Source of the DNA: Carex sylvatica
Taxonomy: Eukaryota > Streptophyta > Magnoliopsida > Poales > Cyperaceae
Assembly (NCBI GenBank): GCA_964058845.1
Contig: CAXKVR010000851.1
Span: forward strand, 1 to 17,048
Length of the DNA stretch: 17,048 bases
Reading direction: 5' to 3'
Within the stretch, counting starts at the first letter, position 1, and the number at the start of each line of letters is the position of its first letter. The position numbers were made by a program, and so were the translations under genes. Of this stretch, positions 1 to 8,927 are shown one piece after another. The notes beneath the pieces were generated by a model that was given only the letters and a program-made list of their open reading frames with translations, was not told where the DNA came from and searched no databases.

Positions 1-76
1 GAGATAAGACGAGAGAAAGAGAGGAAGCCATAACAGTGCGTTAACTCTGGATTCGAACTTGGAAAGGGGTGATTCC

Positions 77-257
77 GCGAATTCATATCACCTGAGGTAA
101 CAGAAATTTTGAGTTTATATCCAGACCGTCCGATTTATATTAGCACGAAAATTAATGGATCCCTTGCATTCCACCTCGGCCGGATTGGGCCGGATTCTGA
201 TCGGACAGTCCGGATCTAACCTCAAATATTATGTTACCCCAAAGGATACGAACTCGC
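77..257. mobile_element. Fold-back MITE with imperfect ~58-bp inverted termini
   Basis: The two ends are inverted copies. The inner part of the match (96-134 against 200-238 reversed) agrees at about 32 of 39 positions, and the similarity continues outward (GCGAATTC at 77 against the reverse complement of CGAACTCGC ending at 257). The flanks carry ATTCC on both sides (72-76 and 258-262), which may be a short TSD. No coding capacity is visible. The superfamily is not assigned because the TSD is short and ambiguous. Confidence 0.6.
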
Positions 258-272
258 ATTCCGCAAAGACAG

Positions 273-400
273 GACATGTCCATTTCCTTTTTTTTTTGAA
301 ATCGCGAGGGAAATCGAACTCTTGACCTTTGGGTACAACAACTCTAAGATATTTTTCTAACCAATTGTGCTACTTTTCCTTTCTCGACGTGTCCATTTCC
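273..400 (-). mobile_element. tRNA-derived SINE with flanking target-site duplication
   Basis: Read on the minus strand, this starts near 385, has a tRNA-like A box (TAGCACAATTGG, reverse complement at 361-372), a B-box-like AGTTCGATTTCC (309-320), and ends in an A-run (288-297). It is bracketed by a 15-bp direct repeat, GACATGTCCATTTCC at 273-287 and GACGTGTCCATTTCC at 386-400, with one mismatch. Pol III boxes, a short length (about 98 bp without the TSD), an A-tail and a long TSD together describe a SINE moved by target-primed reverse transcription. It is not a functional tRNA gene: no cloverleaf is apparent and the boxes deviate from consensus. Confidence 0.75.
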
Positions 401-481
401 TAACGGACAAAATCTATTATTAAATTGGAAACGTCGTTTTTTTTATATCTATATCATATTTTCATTTTAGCAGATGATCAC

Positions 482-1104
482 TGACAGGGTGATTAATGAG
501 CGAGCATGAGTGAGTTGAGGATATACTCATGCTCGGTTCATTAAATAAGTAAGTGAGTTGATAAATGAACGAGTTTTTAATGATGAGTTATGAGCGAGTC
601 ACGAGTTACATAATTTAACAAATTGTCATAATTAATTTAACATTTTTTTTTACAATAAAAATCTGTAATAGCATCAACATATTACAAAGTTTCTCACAAA
701 AAGAAGGTTCTCAGTTCTCATAAAGTTTATCCTCAGAAACTAGAATAGCATCAACATATTACAAAGTTTCTCACAAAAATAAAATAAAAATCCAAAAGTC
801 GAGAGGGTTTTGGTAAGATTGAACGCTTTAGGTTTTGCTGATTTGGTTTGGTCTGCTGACTTTGGCGTATGACACAGAGATTTAATGAGGCAACAATGAT
901 TTTATGAAGCAAAAATTTAGTTTATTGATTTATTTGGAATTGGATGTGGCAGGGATTGAATATGACAATTTTTTAATGAGCGAGTTGGGGTATGCTCATG
1001 CTCAGCTCATTAAGTAAATATGCGAGTTGTTAATGAGCGAGTTTAAATGAGTTGATAATGAGCGAGTCACAAGTTATGAGCAATTTACTCACCAGTCACC
1101 CCTA
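482..1104. mobile_element. hAT-like non-autonomous element with GAGCGAG repeats
   Basis: Two related stretches in the same orientation (about 493-608 and 973-1079) are rich in GAGCGAG, GAGTTGATAA and TGCTCATGCTC words and lie near the two ends. The right end reads CAGTCACCCCTA, the reverse of a TAGGGGTGA-type hAT terminus; the left end has CAGGGTGA. Flanks ATGATCAC (474-481) and ATGACAAC (1105-1112) agree at 6 of 8 positions and could be an eroded 8-bp TSD. The interior (610-960) is A+T-rich with no coding region and holds an exact 36-bp duplication. The family is plausible but not proved. Confidence 0.45.
667..779 (+). repeat. Exact 36-bp direct repeat
   Basis: A 36-bp block beginning AATAGCATCAACATATTACA occurs at 667-702 and again at 744-779 with no mismatch, separated by 41 bp. 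It lies inside the GAGCGAG-rich repeat element, so it is probably a recent local duplication. Confidence 0.85.
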
Positions 1105-1108
1105 ATGA

Positions 1109-1184
1109 CAACGGTAGTGGAGTCTGGTTCTACTCTGCGCTGCTTCAGCCTAAGCAAGCCCGCTCCACTCCAACGGTAGTGGAG
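1109..1184 (+). repeat. 14-bp direct repeat around a 48-bp insert
   Basis: CAACGGTAGTGGAG occurs at 1109-1122 and 1171-1184. The 48 bp between are more GC-rich than the surroundings and have no A-tail. This may be a small insertion with a TSD or a repair duplication; the sequence does not decide. Confidence 0.6.
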
Positions 1185-1225
1185 GCTGTTGTTTCCTTTT
1201 TTACTAGGGCTTAAAAGTATGTTAG

Positions 1226-1626
1226 CAAAAGAGCTTCCTCTTTTTTTAATTGATTTATGTCCTTAGGTAGCGGTGTAAACGGAGGTAAAACCATATCCGT
1301 ATCTGTTTTTATTTTTTGGATACGGATCAGATATTAGACAGATACAGATACAGATTGGATATTAACCGGATACAGATACGGATATGGATATCTGTTTTTT
1401 ATAATAGTGAATAACATATTTTTTTTCATAATACATATTAAATTATCTAATATATTTACTATTCGGATACAGATAATAAAAATTCAAAACCATATCCGTA
1501 TTTGTATCCGCACGGATATTTAGATATCGGATATCCGTATTAAATTTTTTGATACAGAGTCGGATACGGTCAGATAATATCCAACTTATATGCACCCCTA
1601 CCCTTAGGCCAACAAAAGAGCTTCCT
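1226..1626 (+). repeat. 14-bp direct repeat enclosing a T-rich scrap and the 1268-1600 MITE
   Basis: CAAAAGAGCTTCCT occurs at 1226-1239 and 1613-1626. Removing the MITE and one copy of its TSD leaves only about 32 bp between the copies, beginning CTTTTTTTAATTGATT. Read on the minus strand this is a short A-tailed scrap with a TSD, into which the MITE later jumped. Confidence 0.6.
1268..1600. mobile_element. hAT MITE, CGGATAC-rich family
   Basis: The left end is TAGCGGTGTAAACGGAG and the right end is GCACCCCTA, an eroded version of the TAGGGGTGTAAACGG terminus seen intact at 8321. It is flanked by TCCTTAGG (1260-1267) and CCCTTAGG (1601-1608), a 7/8 match to an 8-bp TSD. The interior is full of GGATACGGAT and ATATCCGTAT words in both orientations, as expected for hAT subterminal transposase-binding repeats. 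No ORF of note. Confidence 0.8.
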
Positions 1627-1858
1627 GACTGGGATAAGAAAGTATACAAGTCAAAAGAGAATATTTATAACTTAGGTACAATTTGACTTTAGCATATATT
1701 TTTTTAACATGTTAAACTTCCATAGCTCATAGCCCATTCGACTAACATGAAAAAGTAAACAATTGGCTACCAACCCCAACAGAAGAGACCAATCCCAAGC
1801 AACGAGCCCTCCTCCCCGCAAAAATAATAAAAAAACATAATATTAATAAAAAAAATGA

Positions 1859-2338
1859 ATTAATATAGTATCAATAGCTCTTTTTCATGTTTGTATGTCC
1901 CCATGATTAATTCACGTTGACCACGACCAATAGAGACCAAGCTATCTACTGCTTTTAACTCAGTTTCCATAGGTTCTTGTACGAATTTATGCTCAATAAT
2001 ACCTGATGCTTTTACTTCAACATGTCTTCATTCGTGATTGCTGAGAGCTCCTTTTCCATCTAGTGCGCTTGACAAGATCTCCTTCTTTGATAGCCGTATC
2101 ACTACCAAATACAACAATCCTTACATTTTTATTCTCCAAATTCAGTATTATTCCTTTGACACCGCTGGTGAATTCCACCATTTCACTTGCTTTAATCTCG
2201 TTCAATCCATAAACACGTGCAATCCCATCTCCAACTGAGACTACATGCTCGATTTCATCCACTTTCGAATCGGTATAATAGTTGATTATTCTATTTTCTA
2301 AGAGTGGTAAGTTCTACAACTCTTGGAGTGAATTCCAT
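1859..2338 (-). pseudogene. atp1: Mitochondrial atp1 fragment in nuclear DNA (NUMT)
   Basis: On the minus strand the ATG at 2338-2336 opens an [13 protein letters not shown] segment, a frameshift follows near 2300, and then comes a readable stretch including [16 protein letters not shown] and [18 protein letters not shown]. This is the N-terminal region of the F1-ATPase alpha subunit in its plant mitochondrial form, not the plastid atpA form. At about 2062-2064 the sequence jumps from KRT to DGKGALS, so roughly 25 codons are missing. Downstream an in-frame stop replaces a conserved position, after which EVKASGIIE and SIGRGQREL are recognisable; homology fades near 1859 at the position of the P-loop. 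Only the first third or so of the gene is present. The stops, frameshifts and deletion make it a dead insert. The true gene makes the catalytic-core alpha subunit of mitochondrial ATP synthase. Confidence 0.9.
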
Positions 2339-2387
2339 AATTAGATACTCTAATTTTTTTCACTTCTAGTACTGAGGTTGTATTGGG

Positions 2388-3436
2388 TTGCACGGTTCCA
2401 GTTCCAGTGAAGGCAATCCTAATCTGTTAGGGCAGCAGCAACACAGAGGTAGGCCGGGCAGGAGGAGTGCAACACCAAACCACCGTAGGGCTGTCTCAGC
2501 AGATCTGAAAATGCCAACTGCACACCTACTGGACGCTCCAGTCACCAAAAGGCCAAATAAGCAGTTGTCTCCAAAGAAAATGTTGAGGTAATTAATTAAA
2601 GAAGGATCAAAATTAACATATAACTTTATACAGGAAAATCCTTCCTTGTTTATGCAACCTCACAAATTCAACGGTTGGACAGTCATGCCATTAAACTTAC
2701 CACAACTACTGGAGACCAGCATGCAAACTTAGCACTATTGAGTTCCCTGCCTCTTAGCCTGGGGCAAAATGAAGGTAAAACCTTTCTGATTTCAAATGGA
2801 CACACATACTATCAGAGCAGTGATCAGGGCATGCACAGTAACCAAAGCATGTAAGAGAACTTTGACCACATGAACAGTACGAGGGATGCACGTGAAAGCC
2901 AACATGGCATTGAAATTCGGGGCCAATGTGCACAAGGCCCACAAACAAAAACGCACAACGGAGTGCAAAACAAAGATGAAGGGTTTCCAACTGTAAGGCC
3001 CGATCCGACACCCCAAGAGAAAGAAATCACTGAACCTAACGGGCCTCTGGTCATTATTAAAGAAGCCCAAAATTCACCACCGGGCTTTGAGGGCCCACCA
3101 AGGTACAAAAAGACCAACAGAGCAAGCTCCCGTTTGCAGGCCAAGCAAGGAGGCTGATATATTTTGGTGGTTGACAAAGCCCAAGCTAATAAAGGATTTA
3201 TTAGCATAGCGGGTCTGATGCAAAGGGTGAAGATGAAGAAGAACAAGCCTTACAAGCATGTCCCTGAATACTTAAAGAACTTTGAAGCACTCACCAGAGA
3301 GCATGCACAGGCATTGCTGACAACAGCGGGAGTGGAAGAGGATGACACGATTCGGGCGGTTGAAGAAGCTCTTGCAAATCCGGGAGGGAGCCCCAATCAT
3401 CTCCAACTAAGGGACTCTAACAAATCAAGCCAATAG
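2388..3436 (+). pseudogene. LINE ORF1 C-terminal remnant
   Basis: Two frames carry coding-like sequence. The first (2388-2591) is a Gln/Arg/Pro-rich stretch ending TKRPNKQLSPKKMLR, the sort of basic tail found after the zinc knuckle of plant LINE ORF1. The second (from about 2870 to 3436) contains NSPPGFEGPPRYKK followed by NRASSRLQAKQ, a common linker in plant L1 elements. A single TGA at 3155-3157 interrupts it before a segment containing KYKHVPEYLK-like and EALTREHAQALL words (read here as KPYKHVPEYLKNFEALTR). Between 2592 and 2870 the frame is lost. No DUF4283-like domain or CCHC knuckle remains, so RNA binding would be lost. Identification rests on composition and position rather than catalytic motifs. 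Confidence 0.65.
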
Positions 3437-3671
3437 AGGAAGGACACACCATATTTATGTATCTTATAATTTCAATATCGTTTTTTAGAATTTCTGTCTT
3501 TAGTTATTTTTATTGTTTAAATTGGGATGAGGATAGAATTTTGGGGGTTAGCAGATGGTATGAGTACAAATTGTGGTTCAAAGCCGTTGAGGCGGGTGTG
3601 TATCGTGCGCGATTGTCTAAATGAAATTTTAATTGGTGTTATAAATGAGTCACAAAATAAAATTAAAAGTC

Positions 3672-4400
3672 ATGACTTAGAATGTCAGGGGTTGAATGAC
3701 AGGAAAAAAAAGATTGGCTGTGCGCCAAGTAGTTTTGATAGAAAGGCCCGATTTAATTACACTACAAGAAACTAAGCTCCATCAGATCGTCCGAGCAATT
3801 TTCAGAGAAATATGCGGAAGGCGCATCAATCAATATATTTTCTTGTCGGCACTAGGGACAAGAGGGGGAATCCTCATTGCATGGAAGCAGAGCACTCACA
3901 CACTGCTAAGTCACACAATGGGTCAATACACACTGACAGTGTCGCTACAGAGAAACACTGACCTAAGTGAATGAGACTTCACAGCTGTATATGGTCTAAC
4001 GGCAGACCAACACCAAGACCAATTCTATGAAGAACTGAGACAAGCAAAACCACTCAACGGAAAATCATGGCTAATCGGAGGGGACTTCAATGTCACGGCA
4101 GCGATGCAAGATCAAAATATTAATGACAATATATGGAGACACACGGTTTCATTTGCATCACTAATCTCAAAATTGGAATTATTAAACCTAAACCTAACTG
4201 GAGGACAATTCACTTGGTCCAATGACCATCACTCACCGCATCTAGCACAGCTCGATCGATTTCTGCTCTCTTCAGAATGAAACAGTAGGTTCCCCAACTC
4301 AAATAAAAGAAAGACGACAAACACGTCGTTAGACCATACTCCTTTGATCTTGATAGCGCAGACCAAATTCAAGAAAATGAGATTTTTCCGATGAGAAAAT
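3672..4400 (+). pseudogene. LINE ORF2: APE-type endonuclease domain, broken
   Basis: This is the N-terminal domain of ORF2, which in an active LINE nicks the target DNA to prime reverse transcription. The opening TWNVRG-type motif is damaged (TAG at 3678-3680 in place of the Trp codon, then a frame slip at GLNDRKK). The main frame then runs from 3696: PDLITLQETK holds the metal-binding Glu, GGDFN lies at about 4077-4091, QFTWSN and QLDRFL follow at about 4207-4264, and a SLDHTP segment (about 4328-4345) carries the catalytic His. In-frame TGA codons at 3972-3974, 4278-4280 and 4392-4394 stop it. All these pieces share one frame with the reverse transcriptase that follows, so this is one gene broken mainly by nonsense changes. 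Confidence 0.85.
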
Positions 4401-6298
4401 TTCTGGTTGAAGATACTCGAATTTAAAGAGCTGGTTACTAAAATCTGGACTGAAATGGCAACAACTCAGTCACCACAACACCTGAGTCATAAGCTAAAAA
4501 TTCTACAGCAAGCAATTAAGGAATGGGCCAATGAAAGAATAGGCACAGTCAAGTTTCAAATCATGGCATGTAGGGAATTCTTACAATGGATAGACAGATG
4601 TAAAGAATTAAGGCAAATCATAAGATTAGAAAGGCTAATCACGGCGGTTATAAAGAAAAGGCATGTGATATTGTCAGTAATTGAAGAACACATATGGCGG
4701 CAAAGGGCTAGAACAATGTGGGATTTTCAAGGTGATTGGGGTACAAAATACTTCCATGCTATCGTATCAGGGGCAAAAATGGCAAATCTAATTGCACAAA
4801 TTGAACATGAAGGAAATATTTACTCAGACTAGAACACTAAAGCGAAAGCTTTCTTTGAATTCTTCATAGAATTAATGGGCACCTCACCAAAGCAACTGCT
4901 GAACTTGAACTGAAATAGCCTATACCCTTCGCAACTCAATCTGCAGCAGCTAGATGAACGGGTAACAGCCATTGAAATAGAGAAGGCAATCATGCAATGG
5001 CCAAATAACAAAGGCCCGGGTCCGGACAGATTTTCGGGTGAGTTTTACAAACAATTTGCTTCACTATTGCTGCCGGACATATATGAGGTATTTAAGCATT
5101 TGATGGAAACAGGAGGTCAGATTCATTCGCTAAATGTTTCGTATATAGTACTAATACCAAAAAAAGATGTGCACTAAAACTGGAGAACTATAGACCAATC
5201 AGCTTGCTACACGAAATGCAAAAAATCTTCTCAAAAATGCTTGCAAATCCGGTTGCAAGAGCACATGCCGACACTTCTTTCAGATGTGCAGTCAGGATTC
5301 CAAAAAGGCAGGCAGATGACTGAAAGTTATGTATATGTGCAACAAATCTTACACCATTGCAAGAAGCAAAAGATACCGCTGGCACTCCTGAAACTTGACA
5401 TTATAAAGGCCTTTGATACGATTAGTTGGGAATTTGTATTAAGGGTAATGAAAGAATTGGGATTTCCAAATGCTTGGTTATAGTGGATACAAAATTTGGT
5501 TCTCCATGGATCATCTCAGGTGCTAATAAATGGTCAACTTGGCAAGAGATTGTCTTTGAGAAGAGGCGTTCGTCAAGGCGACCTATTGTACCTGAGCTTT
5601 TCATAATAGCGATAGACTTCTTGGCCCGTTACTTGCAAAAACTCAAAGAGGCAGGCACAATCCGATTGCCATCTGCAAGCATGCGACCGTGCTTGCTATA
5701 TGCGGATGATGCATTATTCCTAAAACCGAATTCAAACCAGGCAATGGCAGTCAAATTAGCCCTCTCGGTATTCCAACACATATCGGGGCTTGCAATTAAC
5801 CTCGATAAATCTGAATTGATGCTAACCAGTGCTGACAACCAACAAGCAATAAACCTAGAGTGCATCTTTGGCTGCCGGCTCAAACCATTTCCATTCAATT
5901 ATTTGGAAATTCCTCTCCCTGACAAGCAACTGCCAAGGACAGCATATATCCCATTAATCGAAAAATTGAACAAGAAACTCGTAGGATGGGCAGCAAACTT
6001 TTTATCAATAGCAGGGCGCTTGGTGCTGCTAAATTTCATCCTTTCATCCTTACCAATACACTATATGTCAGTACTGGCACTACCGGCATGGGTTTTGCTA
6101 AAGATAGATAGGATTCGAAAGAGGTTTTTGTGGAAAGAAGCATCTGAACAAGCAAAAGGGTACCATTTGGTTGACTGGGAAATGGTATGCCAACCAAAAT
6201 CAATAGGCGGATTGGGAATTCAAGATATGAATATTTTCAATCAAGCATTGCTCCTAAAATGGGTATGGTGGTGGTTAAAGGGAGAAGATAAAATCTGA
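4401..6298 (+). pseudogene. LINE ORF2: linker and reverse transcriptase domain, broken
   Basis: After a linker with EEHIWRQRARTMWDFQGDWG and TKYFHA (about 4684-4760), the reverse transcriptase begins: GPGPDRFSGEFYK (about 5013-5050), LNVSYIVLIPKK, ENYRPISLL (about 5185-5211), SGFQKGR, LLKLDIIKAFD with the first catalytic Asp (about 5388-5418), RGVRQGD (about 5563-5583), and LLYADDALFL with the catalytic YADD at 5699-5710, then GLAINLDKSEL. TAG at 4830-4832, TGA at 4911-4913 and TAG at 5481-5483 interrupt it. A one-base slip near 5168-5172 is undone near 5249, and another slip near 5582 moves the reading frame for the rest of the domain (to TGA at 6296-6298). All core catalytic residues are present, but no continuous protein could be made. 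Confidence 0.92.
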
Positions 6299-7135
6299 AA
6301 ACCAGTAATGGAATTGGAGGGAATATGCAAAATACACTGCCAATGGTGTCCATTTTCAAAGCTGTAAGAAAAGAAATCATTGGTTTCTTTAATAATTCAA
6401 CATCATTCATTCCGGGAGACGGCACAACAATATTATTTTGGGAGCATAATTGGGGATTCGGTATTATCAAGCATAGATTCCCGGCACTCTACTCATATAA
6501 CCTGCAGCCGGAATTCACACTGTAGCAATTCAAAAACTCACAAGATAGGAAACTAACCTTCAGACCGAATCTGACTACAGAGGCACAATCAGAACTGGAA
6601 ACAATAGGGCAGTGGCTCTCAACAACAACACTACAGCCAACTCGGAAGGATGAACCAAAATGGGATGGACTGACAATGGACAGTACACGGTTCAATCAGC
6701 TTACAGAGCTCTCAAGACGGGGCCGTGTATCGACACTGACATAAAGAGAATATGGAAACTTTGGTAACCGCCGCGAATGATCATCTCTGGATGGCTAGCA
6801 TGGCGTAACAAAATCTAACCCATAATAACCTAAGGAAAATGGGACTACATATTGTCACTTAATGAACACTGCAGAAACAATGCGTCATCTATTACACAAA
6901 GCAGGTGTACCAACAGTAAAAGGAAAGCACCCCATCGGCCAATTGGCCTGCCAATCCGATACTAAACATAGTTGAAAAGTCATCAAGAAGAAGGTTAACA
7001 GCAAAACAAAGATCAATGGTATTGATCATGCAGTTCATAATTTGGCGAGAGAGATGTGCAAGATCATTCACGGAGGTAGCAAGAACACCAACCGACCTCA
7101 CCCAAGACATGCTACAGCAGATACACATGATAGAA
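6299..7135 (+). pseudogene. LINE ORF2: C-terminal zf-RVT-like region, broken
   Basis: The segment continues ORF2 after further frame shifts. GDGTTILFWEHNW (about 6416-6457) matches the GDG..FW.D.W motif downstream of plant LINE reverse transcriptases; WTDNGQYTVQSAYRAL (about 6667-6715) and IKRIWKLW with the nearby GWLAWRNKI come next, then NNLRKMGLHI (about 6823-6850), ETMRHLLHK (about 6874-6900) and IIWRERCARSF (about 7036-7070), the usual IWRERN-type end of the protein. TAG at 6523-6525 and several other stops and slips break it. The order and spacing are those of the zf-RVT region, which is thought to help bind element RNA. The zinc-ligand Cys/His pattern is eroded here. Confidence 0.8.
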
Positions 7136-7527
7136 TACTAGAAAAATCAAACTGGTAACAGGGCTGGTACAGTACAGGGCCGTGCAGAGCAGATTGGTAC
7201 GATGAACAGTGCCGAAGGGCATGCAGGCACTAACACGGGTGCAATGCAGAATGGAGAAACAGAGGCTAGACGTAACGATAGAAGGAAGGAATAGCATAAC
7301 CAAGAAACAAGAATTTAAGGCAGTACCATTCTGTTACCGTTTTGTTTGAACTTTATCTTAACTACTTAAATTTAGTGTGTTTTAAAATTCAGTATTTCTT
7401 TTTAATCAATTTTGACTCAAGTGTTTTGAGCAACTGCAAATTTTCATTTTAATTAATGTAGGTTACAAACCTTGTAATCGAACAATCTAATCAAATATGG
7501 GCTAGACCCTTATTTTTACTCAAAAAA
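7136..7527 (+). other. LINE 3' UTR and A-tail
   Basis: No coding sequence follows the IWRERC segment. The stretch becomes T-rich after 7320 and ends with a small hairpin, GGGCTAGACCC, and a short A-run. This hairpin plus tail is where LINE reverse transcriptase is expected to start copying. The A-run is only six bases, in keeping with an old copy. Confidence 0.7.
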
Positions 7528-7690
7528 GGTTCTTGGATTTGCTAGCAGAGAAATAGCTTTAGCATAGATGATACATAATCATAATGAAGGAAACACCGGG
7601 CTATAAGATAGAGAAAAAGCCTTCTCCCTTTCAACATATAGCATTGGAAAAGAATGTGGACGAGACAACATAGTATTCTGATTGAAAGTG

Positions 7691-8255
7691 CTATGTTGTA
7701 TGGATACATGTTATAAGGTATCATATCAGATAGATACAATATAGATACAATGATACGATAATTTTAAAAAATTAAGGATACGATATATATTATATATATT
7801 ATATTTTATTATTTTAATTATATTTTTTAGTTTAACATTTATATTATATAAATTAAATATCAAAAATTCCGAGTATAGTAAAATACAATAGCTCAGGTAT
7901 ACATAAAATATAAAAAATACTGGTGTATGGACTTGAGCCCTATCTACTGGTGTATGCGCGGTGCATGCGGTTCACGTTGGGCTCTATTATATAGAGCGCG
8001 TCAGAGACGTATTCAAAAGTGTCATAGACGTATCGATGCGAGTCAATCTATATTGGAGGCCGTATTGAATAGTTTAAAATATGTTATGTAAATCGATACG
8101 CTAACTGACTTCAGATACGTATCGGAACTGTGTTGAACACGTATCGATATTAGGCACCCGATACGTCGATACGTAGTTTAAGATATGTCCTGTGAGTCGA
8201 TATGCTAACTGGCGCATCAGATACGTATCGATATTAGACACCTACGAGCACATAG
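7691..8255. mobile_element. GATACGTATC-rich element, probably hAT-like
   Basis: The left part begins CTATGTTGTATGGATAC and the right part ends in CCTACGAGCACATAG, whose reverse complement begins CTATGTGCTCGTAGG, giving a weak inverted terminus. The interior repeats GATACGTATCG and TATCGATA words. Two direct units sit near the right end (8071-8158 and 8175-8242), each with AGTTTAA.ATATG, GCTAACTG and CAGATACGTATCG. The left half is almost pure A+T (7770-7900). No TSD was recognised, so the class is inferred from subterminal repeat style only. Confidence 0.4.
8071..8242 (+). repeat. Two diverged direct units, 68-88 bp
   Basis: Unit 8071-8158 and unit 8175-8242 share AGTTTAA, ATATG, GCTAACTG, CAGATACGTATCG and GATATTAG.CACC in the same order. 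The first has about 20 extra bases before its last GTATCGATATTAG. Confidence 0.65.
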
Positions 8256-8320
8256 TCCAATATAAAATATCCGAGTACAGTTGGGCACTGTAGATGCCAT
8301 GTAAACATTAGTAGTTGGTG

Positions 8321-8919
8321 TAGGGGTGTAAACGGAGCCGGATTATCAGTGGATATCCGCTCCGTATTTTAGAATTATCCGAATCTAGTTCGGATAATTT
8401 TTGAATACGGATTCGGATAATTTTTGGATATCCATAGAAGATCCGGATACAAAGTTCTAAATAGAGCGGATATCCAGACTATCCGAAATTCAATAATTTC
8501 CGGATACGGATTCGGAGTCCTAAACAAAGCGGATATCCGAACTCTGAACCCATGTACTACACCACAACTTCTTTTGTTACCATTCCTTTATTTGATATAT
8601 ATATTATATGAATATATTATCTCTCATCTCTCCATCTACTTATAATTATCATTAATATTTATATTTAATTTTTTAATTAATATTTGTATCTTAGAAATTT
8701 ATATATCTTAATTATCCGACCATTATTCGTTTTATATCCGTATTTGAATCCGTATCCGTAAACTATCCGTTCCGTATCCGTATCCGTTAAAGACGAATTT
8801 GGTTTTGAATTTTAATATCTGTTTACTATTCGTATCTGTATTCGTATCCGCTCATTATCCGACAGATACGAATATGGTATGAGCATTATCGCTCCGTATC
8901 CGCTCCGTTTACACCCCTA
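8321..8919. mobile_element. hAT MITE with perfect 18-bp TIR and 8-bp TSD
   Basis: The element starts TAGGGGTGTAAACGGAGC (8321-8338) and ends with its exact reverse complement (8902-8919). Both sides carry AGTTGGTG (8313-8320 and 8920-8927). An 8-bp TSD with a TAGGGGTG terminus is diagnostic of the hAT superfamily. The 599-bp body is packed with CGGATATCC, CCGTATCCG and TCCGAAT-type words in both orientations, and contains no transposase, so it depended on another element. It belongs to the same family as 1268-1600, but its ends and TSD are intact, so it is younger. Confidence 0.93.
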
Positions 8920-8927
8920 AGTTGGTG

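Larger units (their letters stand above)
2380..7527 (+). mobile_element. 5'-truncated, inactivated plant L1-type LINE
   Basis: The order is ORF1 C-terminal remnant, APE-type endonuclease, reverse transcriptase, C-terminal zf-RVT-like region, 3' UTR and A-tail, all on the plus strand. The 3' end has the compact hairpin GGGCTAGACCC (7499-7509) followed by a T-rich stretch and CAAAAAA (7521-7527), a layout typical of plant L1 tails. The first part of ORF1 (nucleic-acid-binding domains) is absent, consistent with truncation on insertion. Many stops and frameshifts show an old copy. The left boundary is approximate: it lies between the NUMT start codon (2338) and the first recognisable ORF1 sequence (about 2388). 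No convincing TSD was found. Confidence 0.88.

Noticed and set aside
288..385. A tRNA gene on the minus strand
   Set aside because: Box-like words are present, but there is no cloverleaf, the boxes deviate from consensus, and the A-tail and TSD identify a SINE.
1859..2338. Plastid atpA transfer
   Set aside because: The readable residues ([28 protein letters not shown]) follow the mitochondrial alpha subunit and differ clearly from the plastid form.
2754..3259. Several overlapping minus-strand frames
   Set aside because: They lie opposite LINE ORF1 sequence, share no domain, and the plus strand carries the LINE features.
2380..7545. TSD for the LINE: GGTTGTATTGGGTTGC near 2385 against GGTTCTTGGATTTGC at 7528
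   Set aside because: The match needs a gap and several mismatches and could be chance; no better pair was seen.
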